Below are positions 1-6,236 of a stretch of DNA of 7,571 nucleotides, one piece after another. Numbering within the stretch: position 1 is the stretch's first letter; each line of letters begins with the position of its first letter. The notes below the pieces were generated by a model, which was not told the DNA's origin, did not search any database, and saw only the letters and a program-made list of their open reading frames with translations. The stretch comes from Thermoprotei archaeon (lineage in GTDB: Archaea > Thermoproteota > Thermoprotei > QMSL01 > B3-G16). A program made the position numbers and the translations under genes. The stretch is taken from the NCBI GenBank assembly GCA_003649665.1, contig QMSL01000064.1, positions 1-7,571 on the forward strand, written 5' to 3'.

Positions 1-3
1 CTT

Positions 4-774
4 TTATTTCACGAACTCAGGTTGCACTTTCCATGCGCCGTACTTTCTGTCTACAAATGCACGTCTAGCACTTAAGATCCATAGATACTTCATCTCAAAG
101 CCTGGAGTTACGACGTTTGGATGATAGCCTCTTGGAATTACTACTACATCGTCCTCACGGACTAGATATACTGAGGCCTTATCTATGTTTTCATAAACGA
201 ATTGAATTCCGTAACCAGGAGGGGGTAATTCATAGAAGACGTATACTTCTTCCATTAGATCTCCGTGTTCATGAGGAGGCCAGCTTGACCAGTTGCCAGG
301 TTTTACCCAAGTATAGCCAGCTAAAAGCCTTGCAGCCTTTATATTGTCGCCTATTACAGTTATAACCTGACGTACATAGTTGTCCTCACCAACTAGCCTA
401 TTTAAATTACTATCCTTGAGAACTTGATCTATAGGAATAAATGATGTGACTTTCGCTATTTCGCTTGGAGCACATGCCACAATAGCTCTGAGGAAAGGAT
501 CTTTCCCTATAACAGTAGCTTTAACGTTTGGGCCGAGGAACAACGTATCATGAGCCCTTGCATTGAATACCTTATCCTCTACCTTGAACTCAGCTGAGCC
601 TCGTATTACAAAAATAGCTACCTCACAGTTCTTGAATAATATGCTTTCTTCCTCATTCTTATCTAGAGATAGCGCATATACTGCTAGGTGCTCAAGTTCG
701 CTATTCTCAGGAGAAACTATAAGCGAAAGACCTCGCTTATTCCAATCTATATGAAATAGACCTTTGGGTTGCAC
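4..774 (-). CDS. iolB: 5-deoxy-glucuronate isomerase-like protein (IolB/KduI family bicupin)
   Basis: IolB isomerises 5-deoxy-glucuronate to 5-dehydro-2-deoxy-gluconate in cytosolic myo-inositol breakdown. The 256-aa product has the family's two-cupin layout and near-usual length (about 270 aa). The N-terminal cupin spans roughly residues 45-100. The C-terminal cupin carries the signature GNWSSWPPHEH (160-170), then MEEVY (174-178) and PRGYHP (214-219). His168, His170, Glu175 or Glu176, and His218 are the expected metal ligands. The start is GTG at 774-772; no ATG lies nearby, and a TATA-like element about 26 nt upstream suggests a leaderless mRNA. It is divergent from an FGGY kinase, which suggests a shared sugar-acid pathway. 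No other inositol genes (iolC, D, E or G) lie in the window, so the physiological substrate is inferred from family only; a related uronate is possible. Confidence 0.85.
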   Translation of the reverse strand: MQPKGLFHIDWNKRGLSLIVSPENSELEHLAVYALSLDKNEEESILFKNCEVAIFVIRGSAEFKVEDKVFNARAHDTLFLGPNVKATVIGKDPFLRAIVACAPSEIAKVTSFIPIDQVLKDSNLNRLVGEDNYVRQVITVIGDNIKAARLLAGYTWVKPGNWSSWPPHEHGDLMEEVYVFYELPPPGYGIQFVYENIDKASVYLVREDDVVVIPRGYHPNVVTPGFEMKYLWILSARRAFVDRKYGAWKVQPEFVK

Positions 775-811
775 AATACTAGTTTAATATCTTCACATAT
801 ATAGATTCATG
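775..811. promoter_or_regulatory. Compact divergent promoter region for iolB-like gene and FGGY kinase
   Basis: Only about 37 nt separate the two start codons. On the plus strand, TTTAATAT (783-790) lies about 25 nt from the kinase start. On the minus strand, a TATATA element around 797-803 lies about 26 nt from the GTG start of the isomerase. Both mRNAs would then be leaderless, and the two boxes sit within each other's core promoter, so simultaneous initiation may be mutually exclusive. This is inferred from spacing alone. Confidence 0.5.
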
Positions 812-814
812 TGA
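793..814. repeat. Inverted repeat TCACAT-N10-ATGTGA between divergent genes, candidate operator
   Basis: TCACAT (793-798) and ATGTGA (809-814) form a perfect 6-bp inverted repeat with a 10-nt spacer. It covers the minus-strand TATA-like element and the kinase start. A dimeric regulator bound here could control both genes. A 6-bp repeat can arise by chance in AT-rich DNA, so the operator role is inference. Confidence 0.35.
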
Positions 815-2367
815 TGAGACCAGGAGACAATACATTAAAAGTAGTGCTTGGTGCAGATATTGGGACGACAAACTGTAAAGTTGTAGCCTTTGATTTAAAC
901 GGGAATAGAGTAGCTGAGGAGAGTATGGAATACCCTACATACCATCCGAGACCATTATGGGCAGAGCAAGATCCTAATGATTGGGTAAACGCATTTATGA
1001 AATGCGCCAGAAAAGTCATAGAGCATGTTAAGCGAAGGGGATACCAAGTGGAAGCACTATGTATCACAAGTCAGAGGGAGGGCGTCGTTCCTGTAGGAAG
1101 AAATGGTAGACCTCTCGCTAGATGTATAATATGGATGGATGAGAGGAGTACGCCACAAGCTGAGAGGTTAGAAGAGAGGATAGGAAGAGAGGAAATATAT
1201 AAGAGAACAGGATTGAGAGTAGCACCTACTTTCACTGCTACAAAGCTATTATGGATCAAAGAAAATCAAAGCCAGATATATGAGGATACCGAGATATTCC
1301 TTCAGCCTAAAGAGTATGTTAATTTTATACTAACTGGTGTAGCATGCAGTGATCCCTCTTTAGCTTCAAGAACTATGATGTTCAATATTCATAAGTTAGA
1401 CTGGGATGAGGACTTAGTGAGTGCTTATGGATTATCGCTAGACAAAATGCCTGAGGTAAAGCCCTCATATGAGGTTATAGGATATGTAAGAGACGAAGTA
1501 GCCAGGAAGCTTGGCTTGAACAAATCCATACCTGTGGTGAATGGAGGAGGGGATAGACCATGTGAGGCACTAGGTGCAGGGGTAGTAGAGGAAGGCATAC
1601 TAGGCGAGTCTACAGGAACCGCTACTAACGTAATGATGAGCGCTAACAAGGTATTACTTGATCCTAAAATGAGAATACTATGTTCAGGACATGTTCTTCC
1701 TAAAAGATGGCTCTTAGAAGGAGGAACAACGCCTACTGGAGCTATACTGAGATGGTTCAGAGATAACATAGCAATTAAAGAAGTTGAAGAGGCTAAAAGT
1801 AAGGGAGTAAATCCTTATGATATAATAAATGAGGAAGCAGAAAAAATTCCGCCTGGCTCCGAAGGATTGTGGTTACTTCCATTCTTCATGGGTGCAAAAG
1901 CTACACGTTGGAATCCATATTTAAGGGGAGCATTTATAGGTCTTACATTAGGACACAGTAGGAGTCATATGGCAAGGAGCATAATGGAAGGAATAGCATA
2001 CCTTGCAAGAGAGATAATAGAAGTTATAGAGAGTCTTGGCATAAAAGTTAGGGAGATAAGGCTACTAGGAGGTGCTGCTAAGAGTTTGTTGTGGTCTAGA
2101 ATAAAGGCTAGTATATGGAATAAAAAGGTTAAGTTGATGAAAGAACTTGAGGCAGCCACTCTTGGTGCAGCCATATTAGCCAGTCTAGGAGTTGGTTTAT
2201 TCAAGAACTATGAAGAAGCAGAAAGGAATATGGTAAAGGTAAAAGAAGTTATCGAGCCAGTAAAGGAATGGATCCCTATATATGAGAATGCCTATAAGGA
2301 CTATCTATTGTTAATAAATACTCTGGAGGAGTTAATGACGAGGATCTATAAGAGGTGGCATATATGA
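814..2367 (+). CDS. FGGY-family carbohydrate kinase (xylulokinase-like), substrate unknown
   Basis: This is an ATP-dependent sugar kinase of 517 aa, the usual FGGY length. Visible motifs are the N-terminal phosphate loop GADIGTTNCK (13-22), WMDERS (107-112), the catalytic-base segment GGGDRPCEALGAG with Asp247, the ATP-binding GESTGTATN (264-272), the C-terminal LLGGAAKSLLW (417-427) and LGAA (450-453). The sugar-binding segment reads SQREGVVPVG rather than the GLSGQMHG typical of xylulokinase, so xylulose is not assured. ATG 814 is chosen; the GTG directly before it (811) is equally possible, and a TATA-like box at 783-790 fits a leaderless transcript from either. The stop overlaps the next gene by ATGA, implying translational coupling. 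Pairing with an IolB homologue suggests a keto-sugar acid or related substrate, but that is inference. Confidence 0.9.
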   Translation: MRPGDNTLKVVLGADIGTTNCKVVAFDLNGNRVAEESMEYPTYHPRPLWAEQDPNDWVNAFMKCARKVIEHVKRRGYQVEALCITSQREGVVPVGRNGRPLARCIIWMDERSTPQAERLEERIGREEIYKRTGLRVAPTFTATKLLWIKENQSQIYEDTEIFLQPKEYVNFILTGVACSDPSLASRTMMFNIHKLDWDEDLVSAYGLSLDKMPEVKPSYEVIGYVRDEVARKLGLNKSIPVVNGGGDRPCEALGAGVVEEGILGESTGTATNVMMSANKVLLDPKMRILCSGHVLPKRWLLEGGTTPTGAILRWFRDNIAIKEVEEAKSKGVNPYDIINEEAEKIPPGSEGLWLLPFFMGAKATRWNPYLRGAFIGLTLGHSRSHMARSIMEGIAYLAREIIEVIESLGIKVREIRLLGGAAKSLLWSRIKASIWNKKVKLMKELEAATLGAAILASLGVGLFKNYEEAERNMVKVKEVIEPVKEWIPIYENAYKDYLLLINTLEELMTRIYKRWHI

Positions 2368-3104
2368 TGTTGGAAATAGGGATTGAAGACTACGGCATGA
2401 TCATAGTGAGAGTAAGTGAGGAATATGGAAGAGTTATATCGCAGTACCTACCATTCAAAAGTAAGGTAGCTGTATGGAAAGAGGAAGTATACTTTGAGAC
2501 TCCTATAAAAAGGGAGGAAATTAAAGGAAATGAAACGTTACATGTTGAGAGAGGAGACCTATGTTTCTGGAGACCTGGCAAGGCACTTTGTCTTTTCTAT
2601 GGGGTTACACAGCCATATAGCCCCGTAATAAAGCTCGGCGAAATCATAGGGCCACTTTATGAACTTAAAGATGTAAGAGATGGCGCAAGCTTAGAAGTAA
2701 GACCTTATAGAGATCCACGTAGGTATGAGAAATTGCTAAGGAAACTAAGAGTGAATGGAATTACTGCAGCAGTCAAAATTACGGATATAGAAAGCATTTT
2801 AGTGAACTATTCGATAAACGGGATAAGAATAGGAATTGAGGTATATATAGAGGATTATGGATTCCCCATGGAAAGCGATGCGTTATTTAAATTCGATGCT
2901 AATCCATATACGCTTAAAGTATTCAAGGCATTAAGAGATCTCGTTGTTTCCTATGAAGGAGTGCGCATTGATTTAAATGAAGACAATTACGTATGCATTT
3001 CATCATTTGCTAAGAATGAGGATGAGTTAGTTAATAGAATAAAGGAAGTCTCGGCGGCATACTTTAAAGCAATAAGGGAAATTAACATAGTTCCAGGCGT
3101 TTAA
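2364..3104 (+). CDS. Two-domain protein with N-terminal cyclophilin-like (DUF369/TM1367-type) domain
   Basis: The 246-aa product has an N-terminal region (about 1-110) resembling the cyclophilin-like DUF369 family, with GDLCFWRPGKALC (64-76) followed by SPVIKLGEIIG (86-96). That family shares the cyclophilin barrel, but its biochemical role is not established. The C-terminal half (about 110-246) is an alpha/beta region I do not recognise. No signal peptide or membrane segment is visible. A purine-rich AGAGGTGG at 2351-2358 acts as a ribosome binding site and favours ATG 2364 (or 2367) over the GTG at 2355, which lies inside it. ATG 2364 overlaps the kinase TGA, so the gene is coupled to the kinase and probably serves the same process. 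Its 3' end overlaps the convergent pop5 gene by 23 nt. Confidence 0.7.
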   Translation: MMLEIGIEDYGMIIVRVSEEYGRVISQYLPFKSKVAVWKEEVYFETPIKREEIKGNETLHVERGDLCFWRPGKALCLFYGVTQPYSPVIKLGEIIGPLYELKDVRDGASLEVRPYRDPRRYEKLLRKLRVNGITAAVKITDIESILVNYSINGIRIGIEVYIEDYGFPMESDALFKFDANPYTLKVFKALRDLVVSYEGVRIDLNEDNYVCISSFAKNEDELVNRIKEVSAAYFKAIREINIVPGV

Positions 3105-3441
3105 GAAGGGGATGATTAAAGCCTTTACAGAATTCTATGGCTTTTAATCTGCTTCCCACTACTTTTACTACATATGGTAGGATTTTTTGACCATTTATTT
3201 CGCTTAGTGCTGCAAGAGCTAGGCGAACTTCATCAACATATGTATGCATACAGAGAACTACACCGATGTGTTTATCTTTATCATAATATACCACTTTCAA
3301 ACGCATATTCGAAACCCTAATTGAACCGAAAAGATTCCTCATCATATTGAGGAGTAGGTTTTCTAATGTGCGCCTATCTATTGAAACCCCATCTTGGCTT
3401 ATAATCTTGAATATTACGTAGCGTTTCCTCTGATATGTCAT
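3082..3441 (-). CDS. rnp2: RNase P protein component 2 (Pop5/Rnp2)
   Basis: Pop5 binds the specificity/catalytic RNA of archaeal RNase P together with Rpp30 and helps remove tRNA 5' leaders. The 119-aa protein shows the family pattern: RYVIFKI (7-13), YVDEVRLALAAL (68-79) and a final strand/helix VVKVVGSRLKAIE (91-103). ATG 3441 is preferred over an upstream TTG (3462) because AGGTGA-type ribosome binding site GGTGA lies at 3454-3450, eight nt before it. The first 68 nt overlap the end of rpp30 in another frame, so the site sits inside that gene and the two are translationally linked. The 3' end overlaps a convergent gene by 23 nt. Family assignment is strong from motif and context. Confidence 0.9.
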   Translation of the reverse strand: MTYQRKRYVIFKIISQDGVSIDRRTLENLLLNMMRNLFGSIRVSNMRLKVVYYDKDKHIGVVLCMHTYVDEVRLALAALSEINGQKILPYVVKVVGSRLKAIEFCKGFNHPLLKRLELC

Positions 3442-4168
3442 ATGGGCGTTCACCTTTCCCAATTATCTTAACTCCAGGTAGCGGAATCTCACCTGAGAGC
3501 TTTCTCCTATTAATCTCTATACGTTCTACTTGGTATTTGTATAAGGCTTCCTTACTATTAGGAAGTTCTAAAACGATAGATGCGAAGGCTATAAGCTCTC
3601 TGGGGGCTCTTAATTCTAGGTAATGACTAGCGCCACTTGAGACTACAATGGGAACATCGTGGGATAAGGCTATGTCCACCCAACGCTTAATAGGTATTAG
3701 TTTACGTGACAAAATAGCCTTCATTACATCCCAGAACACTATTTCGAGAGCAGTTTCTCCTTGTATGGATAGGTTAGCTTTTGCTTCATCGAAAGCTACA
3801 TTTTGCTTTAACTCTAAGGGGAATACTAAAGTGTCAACACGATGATCCTTTGCTGCAAAGCTCGCTACTTGATTTGTCTCACAGTACACACTAATTATGT
3901 CGACCATACGTCTGTATCGCCTAAGAATGCCCTTGAGCAGCCTAGGGTCTCTTGTACGTATAGAGAGGCGTATAGCTATATCGATATCATATGACCTTTG
4001 AAGTTCTCTTACCTTCTCCTTGAGCAACCTGACATTATTCCATGAGAACGTTGAGAGTGTTACTATATCATAGCCGAGTAACTGCGAAATTAAGACAGTG
4101 CACTCTACTAAAGGGTCATGATGTATCATATTATCGATTATCACATTCAGATCCACGTATTTTGTCAT
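3374..4168 (-). CDS. rnp3: RNase P protein component 3 (Rpp30/Rnp3)
   Basis: Rpp30 is the TIM-barrel-like RNase P subunit that pairs with Pop5 on the RNA. The product (264 aa) is slightly longer than many archaeal homologues. It begins with the typical first strand YVDLNV (4-9). The region around 89-117 matches the family's central strands (VDIISVYC, then DTLVFP), and PIVVSSGASH followed by LRAPREL (173-192) is the conserved C-terminal signature. ATG 4168 is chosen because it overlaps the TGA of the upstream gene as ATGA; an earlier candidate at 4192 would add only eight residues and overlap by 28 nt. The C-terminal tail of about 30 residues is polar and overlaps the start of pop5. Placement in front of pop5 is the usual archaeal order. 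Confidence 0.92.
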   Translation of the reverse strand: MTKYVDLNVIIDNMIHHDPLVECTVLISQLLGYDIVTLSTFSWNNVRLLKEKVRELQRSYDIDIAIRLSIRTRDPRLLKGILRRYRRMVDIISVYCETNQVASFAAKDHRVDTLVFPLELKQNVAFDEAKANLSIQGETALEIVFWDVMKAILSRKLIPIKRWVDIALSHDVPIVVSSGASHYLELRAPRELIAFASIVLELPNSKEALYKYQVERIEINRRKLSGEIPLPGVKIIGKGERPYDISEETLRNIQDYKPRWGFNR

Positions 4169-4602
4169 AATATCAGTCCTAAATCTTTGCATACCTTTTT
4201 AAGCGAAACGCCGTGTCTAAAGCTTATTACCACTTTTATTACATCCTCACTTAAAGCCAATCGTAACTCCCCGAAAGAGGCGTATTGTTTGTCAAATCTC
4301 AGGTAAAGTTTACCATCAGCACTTATGCGATTCTCGAATGTAGAGGATAGTAGCTTCTTATCATCCTCTGATAGTCTTGACGCTAAGTATCGAACTGTGG
4401 CTTCAGCATTTTTCCCTCCTTGAATCATTATCCTTAAAATCCTAATTGGATTACCGTAATGCCCCTTAACTTTGTCCTCCACTATCTTTATAATCGGATG
4501 TAAGGACTCGGGTATAAGAGAGAGTAGTGCGCGAACTACTTTACTCCTACTTTCAGTAGCATGTACGAAGGCCTCTAAGTAAACTGCCTCAATTACGTAC
4601 AT
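4165..4602 (-). CDS. RNA-binding protein, COG1325 (exosome-associated, dsRBD-like fold)
   Basis: The 145-aa protein matches the archaeal PF01877/COG1325 family, predicted to bind RNA and found with exosome and RNase P genes. The hallmark HATES sits at 14-18, followed by KGHYGNPIRI (46-55), the beta-strand LYLRFDKQ (99-106) and DVIKVVISF (120-128). The length is typical. The gene opens a three-gene operon with rpp30 and pop5. ATG 4602 fits the family N-terminus. No good ribosome binding site precedes it; a weak TATA-like AGATAATTAG about 25 nt upstream would fit a leaderless start. The molecular role of the family is inferred from fold and gene neighbourhood, not proven here. Confidence 0.85.
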   Translation of the reverse strand: MYVIEAVYLEAFVHATESRSKVVRALLSLIPESLHPIIKIVEDKVKGHYGNPIRILRIMIQGGKNAEATVRYLASRLSEDDKKLLSSTFENRISADGKLYLRFDKQYASFGELRLALSEDVIKVVISFRHGVSLKKVCKDLGLIL

Positions 4603-4663
4603 AGTTACAGCCTTAGAGTGATTACTAATTATCTTTAGGATTTAGGGAGGTATTAAAGAAGTC

Positions 4664-4687
4664 GGTTATGTAAATTGATACATAACC
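4664..4687. repeat. Perfect 8-bp inverted repeat with 8-nt spacer upstream of the RNase P operon
   Basis: GGTTATGT (4664-4671) and ACATAACC (4680-4687) are exact reverse complements, and a third partial copy, GGTTATTG, follows at 4694-4701. The repeat lies 62 nt upstream of the COG1325 start and downstream of the candidate C/D RNA. It could be an operator for the minus-strand operon, a hairpin ending or protecting the small RNA transcript, or chance. Confidence 0.45.
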
Positions 4688-4733
4688 TAAGGGGGTTATT
4701 GATGAGATTAAAATCAGTTGTTCACTAAGAGTG

Positions 4734-4797
4734 TCAGAAAGCCCACCGAAATCATCATGGTATGTCACGGTAATTCAGTCGATACGGGCTTCATCAC
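4734..4797 (-). ncRNA. Candidate C/D-box small RNA (2'-O-methylation guide)
   Basis: Reading the minus strand, C box GTGATGA (4797-4791) is followed by a 12-nt guide segment and D' box CTGA (4778-4775). Then come a 16-nt spacer, C' box ATGATGA (4758-4752), a 14-nt segment and D box CTGA (4737-4734). All four boxes match the archaeal consensus (RUGAUGA and CUGA), and the first guide length is exactly canonical. Such RNAs bind L7Ae, Nop5 and fibrillarin and direct methylation of the residue paired five nt upstream of D or D'. The whole RNA fits in the non-coding gap between eL15 and the RNase P operon, and a TATA-like element (GTTTTAAGG, 4835-4827) is well placed. Weak points: the D'-C' spacer is long and no clear terminal stem is seen. 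I found no full guide match in the 16S part present. Confidence 0.65.
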
Positions 4798-4826
4798 GCT
4801 AATTTCCACTTATATTAGAAAATCTA

Positions 4827-4845
4827 CCTTAAAACTTATTTACTT
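4827..4845. promoter_or_regulatory. Candidate bidirectional TATA region for eL15 (plus) and C/D RNA (minus)
   Basis: The segment CTTAAAACTTATTTAC reads as an AT-rich TATA-like element on both strands. On the plus strand it would start transcription near 4860, about 14 nt before the eL15 ATG, leaving room for the weak purine-rich GAGAGAG site. On the minus strand it would start near 4805, just ahead of the C box. Assignment rests on spacing only. Confidence 0.4.
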
Positions 4846-4873
4846 TTTCTGCATTCTACTGAGAGAGATCCAT

Positions 4874-5437
4874 ATGAAAACAATAAAATCCATGTATGCC
4901 TGGCTAAGAATACTTTGGAAGAGACCATATGATGAGCCATTAGGGCCTATACTAAAACAACGTATGCAACAGTGGAGAAGAGAGCCAACAGTAGTGAGAA
5001 TACCAAAGCCGACCAGATTAGACAGAGCGAGAGCATTAGGATATAAGGCTAAACAGGGCTTTGTTGTAGTCAGAGTAAAAGTTAGGAAAGGAGGACTTAA
5101 TAGGCCAAGGCCGAGAAGTGGAAGAAGACCTAAGAGGATGGGAGTTTATGGATATTCACCCCATAAAAGCCACCAACTCATAGCGGAGGAGAGAGCTGCT
5201 AGGAAGTATCCTAACTTAGAGGTATTAGGCAGCTATTGGGTTGGAGATGACGGGTATTACAAGTATTTTGAGGTGATAATGGTAGACCCCCATCATCCCA
5301 GTATTAAAAGCGACAAAGACTTACAATGGCTCGTAGGAGTAAAGAAGAAGAGAAAAATAAAGGTGAAATTAACTAAGGATATGATTAAAAGAATTAAGGA
5401 AAGCTTAGAGAAACTCGAGAAACAAAAACAGGCATAA
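4874..5437 (+). CDS. rpl15e: Large ribosomal subunit protein eL15
   Basis: eL15 is a core protein of the archaeal/eukaryotic large subunit, buried among 23S rRNA helices. The 187-aa basic product has the family start KSMYAWLRILWKRPYD, then a conserved core with RLDRARALGYKAKQG, VRKGGLNRPRPRSGRRP, MGVYGYSPHKS and EERAARKYPNLEVLGSYWV. It ends with the family's VDPHHPSIKSD segment and a lysine-rich C-terminal tail. An in-frame upstream extension to 4718 exists but is rejected: it lacks family similarity and covers the candidate small RNA and promoter. ATG 4874 has a short leader with a GAGAGAG motif. The gene is divergent from the COG1325-Rpp30-Pop5 operon, a known archaeal arrangement. Confidence 0.95.
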   Translation: MKTIKSMYAWLRILWKRPYDEPLGPILKQRMQQWRREPTVVRIPKPTRLDRARALGYKAKQGFVVVRVKVRKGGLNRPRPRSGRRPKRMGVYGYSPHKSHQLIAEERAARKYPNLEVLGSYWVGDDGYYKYFEVIMVDPHHPSIKSDKDLQWLVGVKKKRKIKVKLTKDMIKRIKESLEKLEKQKQA

Positions 5438-5447
5438 GTAAAGAGCA

Positions 5448-5457
5448 GTTTTATTTA
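5448..5457 (+). terminator. T-rich termination signal after eL15
   Basis: A run GTTTTATTTA begins about 10 nt after the eL15 stop. Archaeal RNA polymerase terminates at such T-rich tracts without a hairpin. A new promoter follows downstream, consistent with separate transcription units. Confidence 0.45.
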
Positions 5458-5522
5458 AGTAAATGAGTTAATTTAAACCTACATTTTACAACTGATGATT
5501 AGAGGGTTCGAGTTATACCAAA

Positions 5523-5530
5523 GTTTAAGC
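5523..5530 (+). promoter_or_regulatory. TATA-like element for the 122-aa gene
   Basis: GTTTAAGC lies with its centre about 23-25 nt upstream of ATG 5549. No ribosome binding site precedes this ATG, so a leaderless transcript is likely. A second candidate, GTTTATGC (5531-5538), would be too close. Confidence 0.45.
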
Positions 5531-5548
5531 GTTTATGCATAGTAACAT

Positions 5549-5917
5549 ATGAATAAGAATGACTTCACTAGGATATTAGAGAGATATTTCTCGCAATCAG
5601 AGAAGCTCATAGGAGGAAGGTCGCATTTTAAGGTGCTAAAGATTCATAACGAAAGCTTAGAGGCAGTTTATTCCTTAAGGTTTAAGGAGAAAGCAGTTAA
5701 TGGAAATTTAATAGGAAGCCTATTTGCTGACCTAGTAATTGAAGTAATTAAGTACAATGGCATGGCACTCGACGTCATTGACCTAACAATAGAGAAGGGC
5801 ACAGTAAGGGTGAGAATGAGGCTATATGGAATATTAGGGCTTAGAGCTATAGATGCTATAAACTTCGTTCTCGTCAGAGAGCTATATGATCTAATAAATG
5901 CATTCCACGAGGGCTAA
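5549..5917 (+). CDS. Hypothetical protein, 122 aa, possibly Pcc1-like
   Basis: I do not recognise this protein with confidence. It has a charged N-terminal helix (about 3-20), an alternating strand/helix pattern, no signal peptide and no membrane segment. The C-terminal part (about 75-118: VIDLTIEKG, VRVRMRL, LGLRAIDAINF) resembles in outline the last strands and helix of the KEOPS subunit Pcc1, where a strand pair is followed by an LRA...N...LR helix. Pcc1 is normally 80-90 aa, so this would carry an N-terminal extension of about 35 residues. Pcc1 (COG2892) belongs to the same wide archaeal neighbourhood as eL15 and RNase P genes, which is mildly supportive. ATG 5549 fits a leaderless start from the TATA-like box upstream. 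The reading frame is real by codon use and position; the function is open. Confidence 0.7.
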   Translation: MNKNDFTRILERYFSQSEKLIGGRSHFKVLKIHNESLEAVYSLRFKEKAVNGNLIGSLFADLVIEVIKYNGMALDVIDLTIEKGTVRVRMRLYGILGLRAIDAINFVLVRELYDLINAFHEG

Positions 5918-5929
5918 TGAGAGGAAAAA

Positions 5930-5938
5930 TTTATATAT
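5930..5938 (+). promoter_or_regulatory. TATA box TTTATATAT upstream of the TRAM gene
   Basis: A near-ideal archaeal TATA box preceded by a purine-rich BRE-like GAGGAAAAA. Standard spacing puts transcription start near 5960, which is downstream of the first ATG (5949) of the TRAM gene. Either spacing is short, the gene is also read from the upstream gene, or a later start codon is used. Confidence 0.6.
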
Positions 5939-5948
5939 TCCCAGTTTC

Positions 5949-6206
5949 ATGATAGAAAGCAAAAGTAAGCGAGGACTGTTAGGTTTGGAGAGCAGAAGGC
6001 CAAGAAGGAGAAGGGGGCTTTGGAAACCGAGAGTTGGAGAGGAATATACCGTAAGAATACTTGAGATATCTAAGCGTGGAGATGGTGTGGCCAAGGTTAG
6101 AGGGTTAATAATATTTGTTCCTGGGACTTCTCCAGGAGAAGAAGTGAAAGTCCGGATAACCAAAGTAGGTAAACGTCATGCAGTGGGAGAAGTAGTCGAG
6201 GAATAG
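5949..6206 (+). CDS. Small TRAM-domain RNA-binding protein
   Basis: The 85-aa product ends in a complete TRAM domain (about 30-85): VGEEYTVRILEISKRGDGVA, a strand GLIIFVPGT, the turn PGEEVKVRITKVGKR and the final AVGEVVEE. Free-standing TRAM proteins are common in archaea and bind RNA; some act as RNA chaperones in a cold-shock-like role. The N-terminal 29 residues are strongly basic (RRPRRRR) and probably add nucleic-acid affinity. ATG 5949 is the first convenient start, but the TATA box at 5930-5938 predicts initiation beyond it, so TTG 5985 (73 aa, beginning at LESRRP) is an alternative. The upstream extension to 5898 is rejected since it overlaps the preceding gene and the promoter. A T-rich tract ends the unit. 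Confidence 0.88.
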   Translation: MIESKSKRGLLGLESRRPRRRRGLWKPRVGEEYTVRILEISKRGDGVAKVRGLIIFVPGTSPGEEVKVRITKVGKRHAVGEVVEE

Positions 6207-6236
6207 AGTCTGAACCGTTTATAAATCTTAGAAGAG

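Noticed and set aside
811..817. GTGATGA C-box match at the kinase start, plus others at 1631, 3000, 3346 and 6259
   Set aside because: None has a CTGA at guide distance, so they do not form C/D RNAs; most lie in coding sequence.
4718..4873. N-terminal extension of eL15 by 52 codons
   Set aside because: No family similarity; it runs through the candidate promoter and the opposite-strand small RNA. eL15 proteins start at the KSMYAWLR-type segment.
5898..5948. Upstream start for the TRAM protein
   Set aside because: It overlaps the preceding gene's end and the TATA box.
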